The notes beneath the pieces were generated by a model. It made no database searches. It had not been told where the DNA came from and saw only the letters and a list, made by a program, of their open reading frames with translations. Shown one piece after another: positions 11,784 to 23,022 of a DNA stretch of 64,000 nt. The stretch is from positions 86,854,069 to 86,918,068 of the forward strand of contig NW_024609884.1 of assembly GCF_016920785.2 (NCBI RefSeq). Reading direction: 5' to 3'. Source of the DNA: Ixodes scapularis (Eukaryota; Arthropoda; Arachnida; Ixodida; Ixodidae). Position 1 is the stretch's first letter; the number at the start of each line of letters is the position of its first letter. Position numbers and translations under genes: made by a program.

Positions 11784-11960
11784 ATGGGGATCCAAACAGT
11801 ATTGGGGCGCATTATTATCATCATATTATTATTTTTGTTATTATTAAATGTCACATCTTGCTTGGGCATGAAAACCACAGAGGTGGCACAAATATACTGC
11901 GAATGTCCACCATGCATCCACAGCCTGAGGAAGCCTGTGGGACCATGCATGCAGCAAGAG
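11784..11960 (+). other. possible signal-peptide cysteine-rich ORF, truncated by a MITE
   Basis: From ATG 11784 a frame opens with a strongly hydrophobic leader (MGIQTVLGRIIIIILLFLLL) and continues with a cysteine cluster (YCECPPC). It runs into the Tigger-like MITE at 11961, which supplies its last codons. The leader is encoded by an ATT-rich simple repeat, so the apparent signal peptide may be low-complexity chance. Confidence 0.2.
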
Positions 11961-11962
11961 TA

Positions 11963-12512
11963 CTGTCAAACCCGACTATATATCGAAACTGTTTATATGA
12001 ATTGTCCCTTATATCGAACAATATTTTGTGCACAGTAATGTTACAGTGATAATATATAGCTAAAACTGTGGTTGCATCAAACAAAAATAGCAGCCGCTAC
12101 CGATTTATCCAACTGCTAAGAGTGCCATTTTGCTCTGGTAGCTGGCTTTCCCCCAACGCAGCCATCTGCCTTAGGGGAAAGCCACCTTGCAGAGCAAAAC
12201 GGCGCTCTGCAGGAGAAGGTGTTCCTGCTCGGACGTGCACCGTGCTCTCAGCATAGTTCGGCGCTAATGCGCAAATATAGAAGGAAGTGGGCCTCAGTAT
12301 ATTGGAGTTTGTTGATAGTGTAGAAAAATATTGTTATTGCGGATGCAATGAAGAAAAAGCAGCAGGAGATGCATGACTATTTCATTGTGTAACATGTCAG
12401 CAGAAAGTGGATTTTTGAGAGTCAAATTCATGAAAACTATTCTATCAAATTACACCATATATTGATCTAATTAACGTTTTTTTTGTGAGTTCGATATATG
12501 CGGGTTTGACTG
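11963..12512. mobile_element. Tigger-like MITE, 550 bp, TA target site
   Basis: TA (11961-11962) precedes CTGTCAAACCCGACTATATA. The right end in reverse complement from 12512 is CAGTCAAACCCGCATATATC, followed by TA at 12513-12514. About 25 bp of inverted ends match with few differences. No transposase. A long hairpin (12119-12208) lies inside. Confidence 0.85.
12119..12208. ncRNA. 90-nt imperfect hairpin, pre-miRNA-like, inside a MITE
   Basis: The arms 12119-12153 and 12174-12208 pair as 8 bp (one G-T), a mismatch, 10 bp, a small internal loop with 2 bp in its middle, then 11 bp. The loop is 20 nt (12154-12173). This size and shape fit an animal microRNA precursor or the palindromic core of a MITE. 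Expression is unknown. Confidence 0.4.
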
Positions 12513-14124
12513 TACTGTCTGAAATACTCCTAAAGCCTCAATTAAATGCTCCGAGAACTTTCTTTGTTCACTGTTGTGCGTAAAACATGAAAGTGGATAA
12601 AAGATACCGCTTAAATGTTTGGACAGAGTTTCTACGCAGGTCAGGATTTTTCGTTCTGTTGCTAGTTCTTGGTTGTTCGGTTGCGCGAATGTTTCTTAAA
12701 AGCCTGCAACTTTATTTGTGCAGCTAATTGGCATGATTACCACATTGGTCGCTACCATAATATACAGATAAGAAAAAGAATTTTAAAAGTACCGAAAAAA
12801 TTGCAGACTCTAATTTTCAAAAATCCCATTTTTGAGGCCTTCTTAGCCCAGACTATGTCTCAGACTGAGAAGGCATTCAAATAAAAGAAATATAAATGAC
12901 GATTTGTCAGCGTCGAAGGGCCCGACATGGAGCCTGTGGGATTTTCCTCGCTGCTACCCATCTTGCAGAATTACACAGCGCACTGGTTCAACAACACGCA
13001 GCCATTTGTTGGCTCTTATCATCACGTGCCACGACCCAAAAGAAGCCACATACATATGGTGCGACGGCCTTCTACCGATTGCTCTTGGTCCCTTCGCGGC
13101 AAAAATGCTCACGGACGATTTAGCCCGTGGGCAACCTGGTCCGACGTTTTAAATCACCAGGTTGCCCACGAGCCCAAGCTCCGAAATTTGAGCAACTTCA
13201 ACTTGCCGAAGCTCCGTACATGTGCGACCCCATGTTCCGACGCCGACGATCGGTGTTGATTACGTCGGTTTCTCTCACTGTGTTTTGGCACATCTAAAAG
13301 CGGCGTGCGCGTGGAGGTGGCATTATCGTGGGCACCATTCTGCAGATCCAAACTAGCACTATATTTCGTTTCACTTTACGACGGACCGCAGCCGATACTA
13401 CGAGCCATTCCAGTAAATTGAGCGCCGTGAACTTGTCACTCGTGTAGGCATCTCGTACGTCGGCGCGCCCTTCCCACACTTGCACGACATTCGATTTACT
13501 TTGTCGGCTCGTCCGCAGTCGACTGTGAGGTGAAACGGAGTAGAGAGACTTGGACTGGACGAAGCGGGCGCTATTTTAAGGCGCACCTTCCCGATTGGCC
13601 CGCGTGCTCCCGTTCACCCTTTGTCGCCTGCTTGCTCTCGCTTCACCATCCGAGAAGGACGCTGCATTTGCCGCTCAAAAGAGGCCCGTTTTGTGCACCA
13701 ACTGATGGGAGCGCGAAACGCCTGACGAGCGTTCGCGGCCGTCGACGGCGTCCTTGTTACGTCTTCGCGTCACAATGCATCATCTGCTCCGGCCTCGCCT
13801 AACGCGCCCGTAGCGTCTCGGCTGCGCTCGCATTTTCCCGCGGCCGCGTTCTTGCGATCTCTCCCTGCCGCGAAGGTTTGGCACCTAGACATTAAAAAAT
13901 TTATTCCCAACCGGCGTCACTCTGTGCGTGATCTTGCATCATTCGGCCCGCTGGAGTTGCTCAGAGCTCGAGTCGGATCGTGTGGCTGGGACTAGCCGAC
14001 ATCGATGAGGGACCAAAGTCGACCGACACGCGCGAAATCTGCGCGAAACGCTTCTCCTGTAAACCGCATCGTGGTGCCACTGTCTCGTCGCACGCTTCCA
14101 ATAGCCTCGGCCCGTTTCTTGCAG
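12513..14124. other. intron sequence including a GC-rich island, nothing recognised
   Basis: Overlapping frames on both strands at 12900-13350 and 13500-14180 reflect GC and CpG richness (13400-14000). None shows a domain I recognise. A 15-bp perfect inverted repeat with a 15-bp spacer lies at 13126-13170. Confidence 0.4.
13126..13170. repeat. perfect inverted repeat, 15-bp arms, 15-bp spacer
   Basis: CGTGGGCAACCTGGT (13126-13140) is the exact reverse complement of 13156-13170. Confidence 0.95.
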
Positions 14125-14174
14125 GCAGCGATGCCTCCCCACCGCCACCGAGTCTGATACAGCCCGTCCGAGTG
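14125..14174 (+). CDS. kleisin gene, candidate exon 2 (50 nt)
   Basis: Acceptor CCCGTTTCTTGCAG precedes 14125 and donor GTGAGT begins at 14175. Two bases complete the codon begun by exon 1 (A+GC, Ser). Then 16 codons read SDASPPPPSLIQPVRV and end on a codon boundary. The proline run fits the flexible kleisin linker. The same frame stays open upstream of the acceptor, so the exact 5' edge depends on the splice site. Confidence 0.5.
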
Positions 14175-14204
14175 GTGAGTGCAACGAGGGATCTGCGCAC
14201 TGTG

Positions 14205-15392
14205 CAGGGTGTCTACCAACTGGGAATCCTCAGGGATTTTGAATAGCCTGAAAAATCTCGGGGAAAACTCAGGGAATTTGTGCTTCAATCAGGGAATTTT
14301 TTTTTTTTTATTTTTAAAAGTGTTACAGGTAAACTTTCGCAGTCCAAAATTCTTCAGATATCAATGGAATGGGCCAAACGTACAGTCGAGCCTGGTTATA
14401 TCACACCCGTGTATCTCGAATTACTGTTTATATGAAACAGTCCAAAAATCCCCTAGAAAATCACATTGTTTTTCTGTATCGAATGTCCAAAACTCCCATG
14501 GCGGGGACACTCGATGTAGCGAACGAGGAGGAAGCACGGCCGTCCTTCGCTTCTGCCGGGGTCGGATTGCTCCGGCGGGGAGCACATAGCTCGGGTTGCG
14601 GGGCTGGCAGACTGCCAAGCTGACATACGCGCACGTGGGGACGCGCAGCGAAAAAGCAATTCTATAAAAAAAAAAAAAAAAAAAAAAAAAGCAACCAATA
14701 AAACCAAAAGTGGAGGATGGCAAAAGCAAGGGGAAGGGCACCTGTAGGGAGGGCAGGGAGTTCCCGCCGTTGGTCGCGTGCGCTCTTTTTCCCGAACACC
14801 GCTGTCGCTGCGCGACTCCTTAGCCCCAAAAATAAAGAACAAAAAAAAAAAAAAACTGTCAAGTGGAGTGTGTTGACAGCAAGGGTTGAGCAATCTCACT
14901 TTGAACGCCTTATCTTTGTTTACCTTTTCCTTTCCCACTTATTGCTCCCGTTTTTCTTTTAGAGCGCAGCTCTAGGCGCCCGTTTCCGGATTGAGCGGCG
15001 TTGCCGTCGGCATAACCGTGAGGTTACGTGACACCCCCCCCACCTTGAGGTCACATGACCTCACGGGGGGGGGGGGGGGGGGTCACGTAAACCTCAGTTT
15101 CTCAGTTTACCTTTTTTTAATATTTTATTCGCTATGCATTTTACTAACCACTCCGTTCTGTTTTCTTTTTGAATCTAATAAAAGTGGCTCGTTACTAATA
15201 AAACTGTATTATGTTTTTTTGTTTTTTATTTTATAACATGCTTTTTAAAGAGTGACAGCATCTGGCAACATGGTGTCAGCCCATCTTGACCTAAAACAAA
15301 GTTCTGTGTCACTCAGGGAATTTCACAAAAGTACTCAGGGAAAACCTGGAAAACTCGGGGAATTTGAAAATGTCAACTTGGTAGACAACTTG
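14205..15392. mobile_element. hAT-like repeat (CAGG...TGTCTACCAA ends), about 1.2 kb
   Basis: It starts CAGGGTGTCTACCAACTGGG and ends with an inverted counterpart (CTTGGTAGACAACTTG). Both ends are rich in the motif CAGGGAATTT. A second partial copy of the right 350-420 bp lies at 46494-46842, which confirms a dispersed family. The CAGG ends suggest hAT, but I see no clear 8-bp target duplication. The interior holds A runs (14667-14690) and a G run (15066-15082). Confidence 0.65.
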
Positions 15393-16658
15393 GTGCAATA
15401 CGTGCAATGCTGTTTTGCCAGAAGGTGGCTGTGTGCAACAGCTACCATAGTTGCACGATTGTGGGTCGGCCCATTTTTTATATTGGAAAAACTCAAACTG
15501 GGGGGGGGGGGGGGGGGGGGGGGGCAGATGACCTAATATTTGGAGTCAAGCATTATGCCCCCTCATATTCATTTGCAATTCCTATTTTGGTTATGGCTTT
15601 ATGCAAACATTGGCCCATTTAGCTTTCTCGACACCGACTACACTGCTGGGTCATTAAGGAATGCGGGTGCAAATTTTCGAAACTTTCGCTTCGAATAACG
15701 TACTACTCAATTTGCCGTCTTTGAATCGAGCTCTAGCTGTGCCGGGTGGTCTGTTCAGGCGGACCTCTTTGTCGGCTCTGCCGAGTGCACTTCTCCACAG
15801 CGCACCGATGCGCTGCGGAGGCATCGTGATTGTTTTGCTTTCTCGTAGTGCAGTAGCGTGCTCGGGGCAAAAAGTACTCTTCCAGAGTGGGATGGCGCAT
15901 GCGTGTGCTTTGAAACTTGATTTAACTTTTTATTGCCTATGCAACAGTACAATTTTGATAATAAAAGTGTGGCTGGTACGTAATATAGATTCTCGAAGAG
16001 TTTCCTTCACCATTGGGCTTATTTTGTTTTTTTCAAATTTGAGATATAAAGGTTTCTCATCAACCTTGATAAGTTGCTGCTGGGCTGCACGTAGGTTTAA
16101 TTTTACACAAAAAATTTCTCATTTAGCTATAATGCTTTTACTAGCCTCCAACTGTTTGGGAGCAGTGTCATTCAAGTTCGAATCAAATGTAAATGATATT
16201 GATGAATGCCAGCATAATCGAGTTCATCTCAAGTTTTTAAGGAAGGCACCTTCACTGTCTCTGTGCCGACGTTGCACCACATAATTCTACTCGTAAACGG
16301 CTCCTGGTGTGCACTATGACGGAAGATTTTTACTCGGAAATAAAAATAGTGGTTTTGTTGCAACTTTCAGAACTTGAACAGAACATATGCAATTTTATGC
16401 TCCAAATTGTTCTGCTTCGACGTCATTCTAATGAAGTGCCATTTACAAATGCCCATGCCATGTCATCGTCAATGGGAATAATGTTTAGGAATGACTGCTG
16501 CAATTGTTCTTTCAAAGAGTGGCGGGGTGGGATGCCACGCCAAAACAAATGGGCAGTCGGGGAGTTTGGAAACGCACCAAATTAGGATGGATGCTCCGGG
16601 CAACTCCCAAAGAGGAGCGACCATGTAGGACGGTAACCATGAGTCGGATACGTCGCAG
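15393..16658. other. intron sequence, nothing recognised; G run
   Basis: A G run of about 26 lies at 15499-15524. A 207-codon frame at 15661-16284 is AT-rich and Leu/Ser-heavy with no domain I recognise. The stretch 16560-16628 reads into the exon 3 region but meets an in-frame stop at 16626-16628. Confidence 0.35.
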
Positions 16659-16764
16659 GAGGGAGCACCGGCCGAAGACGCCAGCATGGCGCCAACGGAG
16701 GACGCCAGCATGGAGGTCGCCAGGGATCCCAGCCGGCTGTCAGCCCTGGAGGTGTCCGTCGACG
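16659..16764 (+). CDS. kleisin gene, candidate exon 3 (106 nt)
   Basis: The frame opens on a codon boundary, encodes 35 residues and ends with one base before the donor GTGAGA (16765). It holds a short internal repeat (EDASM twice) and DPSRLSALEVSVD, which could match the kleisin stretch S-R-x-E-E-I-T-M-R-E. The acceptor at 16657-16658 lacks a good pyrimidine tract; a start at 16629, after another AG, keeps the same phase. The alternative is the N-terminus of a retrotransposon ORF1, which can look similar. Phase agreement with exons 2 and 4 favours the exon. Confidence 0.4.
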
Positions 16765-16960
16765 GTGAGATTCGAGAATTTGACCAATCATCGGTTTCCC
16801 CGGGCGGCGCGATTGCCTCGGCTGGCACACGCCATGCTCGGGTATTTCGCACCACCTAAAAAAAAATACCCAAATTTGTGCGAGTACAACGTGACCACAA
16901 ATATAACGCAAGGGCAGGTTTTGATTCCCACTAAAAGAAAAAAAAAAAAAAAAATGAAAG

Positions 16961-17366
16961 AACCGCATCCTTATGTGGTGAATGATGTTGATTGGGGCGA
17001 AGCTCTGGTGGTGCTTGTCTGCGTAGACGCTGAGCCGCAGCATGCCGAGCCTTTCGTTCGTTTTCATCCTTGTCACGCTGCGGTCAAATGCTCCAATGCG
17101 TATATAACCACGTTCCATACCACACATTCTCTTTCTGACATGGATGAAAACGAACGAAAGGCTCGGCATGCTGCGGCTCACCGTCTACGCAGACAAGCAC
17201 CACCAGAGCTTCGCCCCAATCAACATCATTCACCACGTGGAGATGCAGTTTTTTTTTTTTTGCCCTACACGAGCACGGGAGCACGTGCTCATGAGCAGGA
17301 GCACATGCACCCGACGGCAAACGGACATACGGACATGGCAAGCCCCTAAGGAGCTTCGCCCCTAAA
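16961..17366. mobile_element. long inverted-repeat element with GGGGCGAAGCTC termini
   Basis: Arms 16961-17069 and 17142-17250 are near-perfect inverted copies of about 109 bp around a 72-bp centre with a TATATAA box. The right edge ends in CCCCTAAGGAGCTTCGCCCC (17344-17363). Related sequence recurs at 37503-38870 around a tRNA-Ser gene, so this is a dispersed family with foldback structure. Confidence 0.75.
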
Positions 17367-17944
17367 AAGATGTTATTACTATTATACCGCGATCTGGGCC
17401 ACGTAAGTTTACCGCACTCAGGGGCATAGCAAAAGTGAAAAGCCTATGGAAATATGAGAAATATCAGTTTATGTTTTGACTGTACTCACCCTCACTGCTC
17501 GGGTCCTTCTGTTCGCAATCCACTTGGCGACTTGGCAGATATGCAGCAGCAAGGCGCTGCTTGTATTGTAGTTCCTTTTTCTTCGACATGAACTCTTCAG
17601 CAGCCCACAAGCAAAGCGAGGCACGAACACACAAACACCAGACCACTCTGGAGCAGAAACTAAACAAAACGCAGGCAGACAAAAGACTGATGGACCCGAC
17701 ACATCATCACACTCATCCTTGTTCTGGTCCCTCCTCATAAACACCTCGTGTTGCACGATTCGTAAACGCAGTTGGTGGACTTGCCTTGGCTTGTGTTGAC
17801 TTGACTTGGCTTCAATTGGCCAGTGCCCGCATTCCCGCATTTTCGCTGCATTTTTGCGCCATGCTATTCGGGCATGTGTTCTACAAACACAAAAGCAATA
17901 AAAAGTTATTTTTATGTTTTCTATTCCCCCTTCATGTGGCCGAA
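17367..17944. other. intron sequence, nothing recognised
   Basis: A 123-codon minus-strand frame (17840-17469) has no recognisable domain. Confidence 0.4.
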
Positions 17945-17946
17945 TA

Positions 17947-18702
17947 CAGTCGCCGACCGATTTTTCGGTCGGCGACTGCCAGGACCGAAAAGACGTCCGA
18001 ATAATAGAGCAGTCCGAAAAATCCGCAGATTAAAAAACTTGCCTTGATTACGCCTAAGCGGGCTTAAAAAAGCTGTAAATAGTGCCTTGCTTCAGGTTAC
18101 GCCTGCGCACCTTGTTTCAGGTGATGCCTCCGTTTGTGTTCGGCAACTTTCTGTTAGCTTGAGAATCGCTGCCTTCTTTTCTGGCGTTAAGGTGGAGTAC
18201 TCTCTGCGCTTCTTAGCGACACATCGCAGCGGCGGAAGAACAGATGCGGCTACGACGTCCAAGCCAGCTTAGTCCGAAAACACGATTCATTGAGACGAGA
18301 TCGAGATGAGAGGTGCAAGTCCATGACTGCAATGGTGAATGAACAAAGCAAAATGGAAAAAACAGTGAGGATGATGATAATGATGCGCAGCTGGAGAAAA
18401 AAAAAAAAAGCCGTACAGCGTCGCCTAGCAGTAGGACTCAGGAGTACTTAAGTAGCGCTGCCAAACCAAGCCGATTCATGTGCCACCAACATAGAATTCA
18501 AAATGGCCGCTTCTCAGTGGTGTTTCCCGCTGATCGCTCGCGACGATATTGTCAGAAAAATCAAACTTTCGGACTTCAAGCTGTCCGAAACATCAGTCCT
18601 GAGTATGCACTATTTCTATCGGGTAGGTCACGGTTCCTCCTTTAGATCCGAAATATCGAAGAAGTCCGAATTATCGACGTCTGAAAAATCGGTTGGCGAC
18701 TG
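17947..18702. mobile_element. Tigger-like MITE, 756 bp, TA target site
   Basis: TA (17945-17946), then CAGTCGCCGACCGATTTTTC. The right end in reverse complement is CAGTCGCCAACCGATTTTTC, with TA at 18703-18704. The left end folds back on itself (CAGTCGCCGACCG, 6-bp spacer, exact inverse, to 17978). Subterminal TCCGAA/TTCGGA motifs repeat at both ends. Non-coding. Confidence 0.88.
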
Positions 18703-20137
18703 TAGCTAATAAATTCTCTCCCACATCCCCCTTCTGTTCCCACCCGATCTCCTGCACCGAGCCAGACGGATGGATTTCTCGGGATGAGGACGATTCGTCA
18801 CATGCGCACTCGTCACAGGACGATTGGTCACGGGACGACTGGTTAGAAAAACTAATCTTAAAATCAGGACCAACTTTTAAGCAGGACCTGGTCCGGCTTA
18901 AAATACTCCACGTAAAAAGAGTCTTGGCACTCATTTGGTTTTCCTTTCATCATATGATGAGTCTTCAGCAAGTTGATCTCAGTTGGGTCCCCCCTGTGCA
19001 TGCTGCCTTGAACGAGCAATAATCCGACTTGCAGCCAAATCAATTGTTACTGTTGCCTTGCATACACCTCTTCTGCTACAAGTCCAGTAACTAATCAGTA
19101 TTCTTTTTGCCTCATGTGTACCCCTCATGAAGCAGCATAGCTCCACCTCTCTCTGTTGCGATCACCTCTATCCTTATGAAGGCAGTTCAAAAATAGTTGC
19201 TCTTATATGGCCTCCGCATTCACAGTTTGGGATGGAACCAAAAGCTAAAACATCTGTTACAAATTCTTTGCCCTTGAGAAGCGAAAGACATACTAAGATA
19301 TGAGGCAAACCACTTTGTCCGCCCGAACCAAATGGAACAATACTTTTTTGGTTGCCCGCGTGACGAATCTTCCTGTGTGACGAATTGTCTTGTGACCAAT
19401 CGTCCTGTGATGCATGTGGCGAATGGACCGTATCCTGGATTTCTCCAGGCTCGCACGCCTTGTGGCTGAACTCAATTCCGAATATAACGCAAAGTCCCTT
19501 TTGGATCTTCCTCATGTCTAATCCCTTTTGGAGCGTGGAATTTTGAAAAAAAGTTGCGTTATATTTCTGCAAATACGGGAGCTACCCTGTCTGTCTTTAA
19601 GAGACGGCGTTTCCTAGTGCCGTTCAGGCGTAACCAACTTGGCACAAAATTCCGAAATCTGGTTTTGAAAACTTTGAACTTGAAAAGCCTCACTTGTCGA
19701 TTGAGCAGATCCAAGTGTGTGTGGTACCACCTGCGAGTCAACGAGACGGGCCGTTTTTCACCCTGTAAGTAAAGAGAAAAGATAGGCTTACATTTTTTTT
19801 TTCCCAAAACTGACACGTGAAATTGAGGATGAGAAATGCACCACCGAGAGACACCCTCGTGAAAAGTTTAAATGCTAATTCGGTGGTGTATTTATTAAAC
19901 CTTTTTTGATTCCCGAAGACCGCTCGGAGACACACCATACTTTTAAAGCGGTCGAGAACTTGCCTGGAAACCCTTAATCGCCAGGAAAAGCTCCTAGGGA
20001 AGCTTTTCGTCCAGCTGCGGCGTCCTCTTACTTGCCACTTTGCAAGAACGCCGTCCTTGCAAATTGTTCCCATTGATGGGTCTACTCAGTGCTTTGGGGG
20101 TGATGGGTCTGGACAGCCCGTCTTTTATCTTTTCCAG
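18703..20137. other. intron sequence with inverted clusters of a ~15-bp repeat
   Basis: At 18782-18842 the motif GGACGATTSGTCAC recurs about four times. At 19365-19432 a matching cluster lies in the opposite orientation. The two may be the ends of an inverted-repeat element. No coding sequence recognised in the rest. Confidence 0.4.
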
Positions 20138-20162
20138 TTGGAGGAATTGCCGAAGCAGACAG
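20138..20162 (+). CDS. kleisin gene, candidate microexon 4 (25 nt)
   Basis: Acceptor CTTTTCCAG ends at 20137 and donor GTGAGT begins at 20163. In the frame required by exon 3, two bases complete a Val codon, seven codons read GGIAEAD and two bases remain, which matches the single leading base of exon 5. At 25 nt this is a true microexon, so it is the least certain piece; an alternative frame (LEELPKQT) is also open. Confidence 0.35.
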
Positions 20163-21883
20163 GTGAGTGTCTCGTAACTGCCGATGCTTCTTTGCGGACC
20201 CTCGCATTTACGTTTGGGGATTGGGTAGCCTCGCAAGATGCAAATTTGAGGAAGGTGCCACCACTCTCCGAAGACGACCAATATTTATTCATCTTGGTTA
20301 ATAACTCAACTTCGGCGTGTCGTCAAGTTTAATCTGAAAAGTGGTCGCGGTATTCAATTCTTACACGTACCTTGGAAATACTAGCCATGTGCTTGTAGTA
20401 ATTTTTTTGTGGGGACAATTTTTTTTCTTGTCCCCACAAACAATGTCGGGCGATTTCTAGTTATTCTGGGAACTATATGATTTCTCGAAAAAATGCCGGC
20501 GTGTATTAGATAGCTGGGTGCACGGTGCAAAGGTCCCCGGTGTGCGTGAGAGGTCTACTTTTTTAATAAAAAACATGGCGGGAACCGCGAACCGGCTTGC
20601 ACTATCGTGGTGGAGTTGGCGACTTCTAGATATTGTGACTAGTCAACAACTGAGTCACATCTTGCGCACCATCTATATTCCGAAAAGGTAGAAACAGATC
20701 GGGGTCCATGCGCTCTTAAAAGGGTACTCTGGATGTTTTTTTCTACATACCCAAACGAATGCATTTTCTGAATACCCGGACTTTTGTCTTCGCAGTATGC
20801 TATTTATATTTTCTCGAAATTCAAAATAGCTATTGAGAAAACTTTAAATGAAGATGATGCCGAAACTAATAATAAAATTTCTGCCCGTGCTCTGTTGGTG
20901 TGGCGTCACAAATGGTACAGACTTTCAGGTCGTGCAGGTAGCTTTACATGGAGCATGACGAGCATTTTTTCGACCATCTTGGAGAATGAGCTTCTAAGCA
21001 TTCATTTCCCACCATTAAACATCTTGTAATCGGTTGGGAACGTGGTGTACTGCCCACTTTGTACCATTTCTGTCGTCACACTTCAGTGTTGGCAGTAGGG
21101 GCTCTCGGTTTGAGAAACACGATGAGAAGGAAATTAGAAAGTTCAATAACTTTGCGAATTTCTTTTTTTCGCGCAATACTTGGGGGATTGGTACAGCCGT
21201 GTCCGATTTTGAGGCAGATCGGCAACCATAAAAAAATTGCTGGAGTTCCCTTCTAAGGTTTGTAGTTATAGCGATTTCCTTTCACACGCACTGGCACCGT
21301 TTGAGTTCTCTTCCAGAATGCATCGCACTCGCAGTGTCGCACGGAGAACTGGCCTCAAACGAACTTGCCAAATGCACAGAGTGCAGAAGACTGATGCTGT
21401 CGCCATCTATGTTGTAGAAAGAGTACCGATCTCAAACCGAAACTAGCACCTTTCTGTTCGACGGGATGGAAATGCGAGAGTGCAGTCGCTACCAACGTTT
21501 ATCCATAAACATTGGTCGCTGCAACGTGTTGTTTTTATTTGCCATGACTTCAAACAACTCGGCTGTCATAGAGATATTTACAGACGGCATAAATTTCCGC
21601 AACCAGCTGACTCCAAAGCAGCTGGGGTTTACACTGGAGAAAACTGATGATGCTGTCCGCACAAAAGCTTGACCTGTTTGAGCATGGTATTATGTGTTAA
21701 CCACTGAAATGTTGCGGCTTAAAACTAGTCTGTTAGAACTGCCAGCAAAAATGTTTAGTGGGACTTTCGATTTCGATTGTAGTTACAAGTGGATCAGATT
21801 TTCGTTGAGAACGAGAGCTTTTTTAAACAAAATACGACGGAGCAAGATAGCTGACGTAGGTAAATGTTAAACATAATGATGTT
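20163..21883. other. intron sequence, nothing recognised
   Basis: A 13-bp perfect hairpin lies at 20406-20440. An open frame at 20784-21029 and a cysteine-containing stretch after a splice-like CTTCCAG at 21316 have no recognised domain. Confidence 0.35.
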
Positions 21884-21892
21884 ACCCAAGCT

Positions 21893-22309
21893 ATGGTGCC
21901 TCGATCGCGTCTTCGACTGGTGTGTTTAGCGTCCTATCCCGCCCATACATCAAAAGTGGTCCCAATGTGGCAACAAATGACGCGAGTGTCATGCTGTTGC
22001 CTGTCGCGATCCTGGCGGTTGGCCGTAGAAATGCTGGCGAAAAGCACGAGCGAACGCGAGTGTCGCTGTCGTCACAGCGTCGCTTTAGGCGTCCCAACTT
22101 CCGGCTGCTCTAGCTTCCGTGAACTGTCATAGTGGAAAGCGACCTGCTGCAGTACAGGCGTCTGCCACTTTTACCACAACTGTTGGAACGCCGCCAGAGT
22201 CACGACCGGCAACAGCATGACACTTCTATGACGTCATCAGGCTGAAATCGAGGGACCACTTTTTTGGCCGCGGTAAACACACCAGTCGGAGACGCGTTCC
22301 AGGCACCAT
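21893..22309. mobile_element. long-TIR foldback element, 417 bp, 9-bp target duplication (MULE-like)
   Basis: It begins ATGGTGCCTCGATCGCG and ends in the inverse (CGCGTTCCAGGCACCAT). The two ~120-bp arms are inverted imperfect copies. ACCCAAGCT (21884-21892) and ACCCAAGCC (22310-22318) flank it, a 9-bp duplication with one change. Long TIRs and 9-bp duplications are typical of Mutator-like elements. No transposase. Confidence 0.75.
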
Positions 22310-22318
22310 ACCCAAGCC

Positions 22319-23020
22319 ATGAGTAAAGTCACTAAGTTAAGCTTTCTCACATGCTTATTGGGCAGTCACAGGTTTCTGCTGGGGTAGCTTTGTCGACAAA
22401 TGTCCAATTTTTCACCCGCACACGGATGGGGCTAAAAGATATTGGGGGCCGCTGATGCGTTTGTTCTGAGCATTTCTTTACACACCGGTATATTTCAGCG
22501 TCTGTACAGCAACAAGGCGACTAAAAGCAAATAAAGTATGGGTTGTCATTTGTTTTTTTCATGAAATAGCAGACGCTCACAATTCAAGCGCGTGTTTGAT
22601 TCTGTTGCCTGCGGGACACGATTTCTATCAGAATATCAACTTTTTTTCTTTTCGGTTCCGCTGTATGAACGACACATTCTAGCAGACATACCCTTGTCGT
22701 CTGCTCCTGCTCCTTGCCGGAGTAAGGCATGCCGGGATCGCATTTTGGCGCACGCTCGATTTTCTTGGTGCAGTGAGTGCACGCACACGGGGGGCGCCGC
22801 CGCTGAAACAAACTCGGAGGGTGCAACCACTCGTGGAGTACCGCCCGAAACGAACCCACTCAACGCTGCGAGTGGGCACGCGTGGGCACAAGTGCCGTGA
22901 AACAAACTCGCTATTAGACAAAAGAGATGCCTATTATAAGTTACAACCGTTTAATAACGCGCCTAGGAAAATTATAGGAAAAAAAATGTGACTCATACAT
23001 CCGAAAATAGGGTACCCTAA
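22319..23020. other. intron sequence, nothing recognised
   Basis: GC-rich open frames at 22584-22905 on both strands show no domain. Confidence 0.4.
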
Positions 23021-23022
23021 TA

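Noticed and set aside
14205..15392. 8-bp target duplication around the CAGGGTGTCTACC repeat
   Set aside because: Flanks GCACTGTG and GTGCAATA do not match.
15661..16284. 207-codon open frame
   Set aside because: AT-rich, hydrophobic low-information translation without domain or splice context; likely chance.
16582..17341. Long frames on both strands
   Set aside because: Produced by the 109-bp inverted arms of a foldback repeat, so the same peptide appears on both strands.
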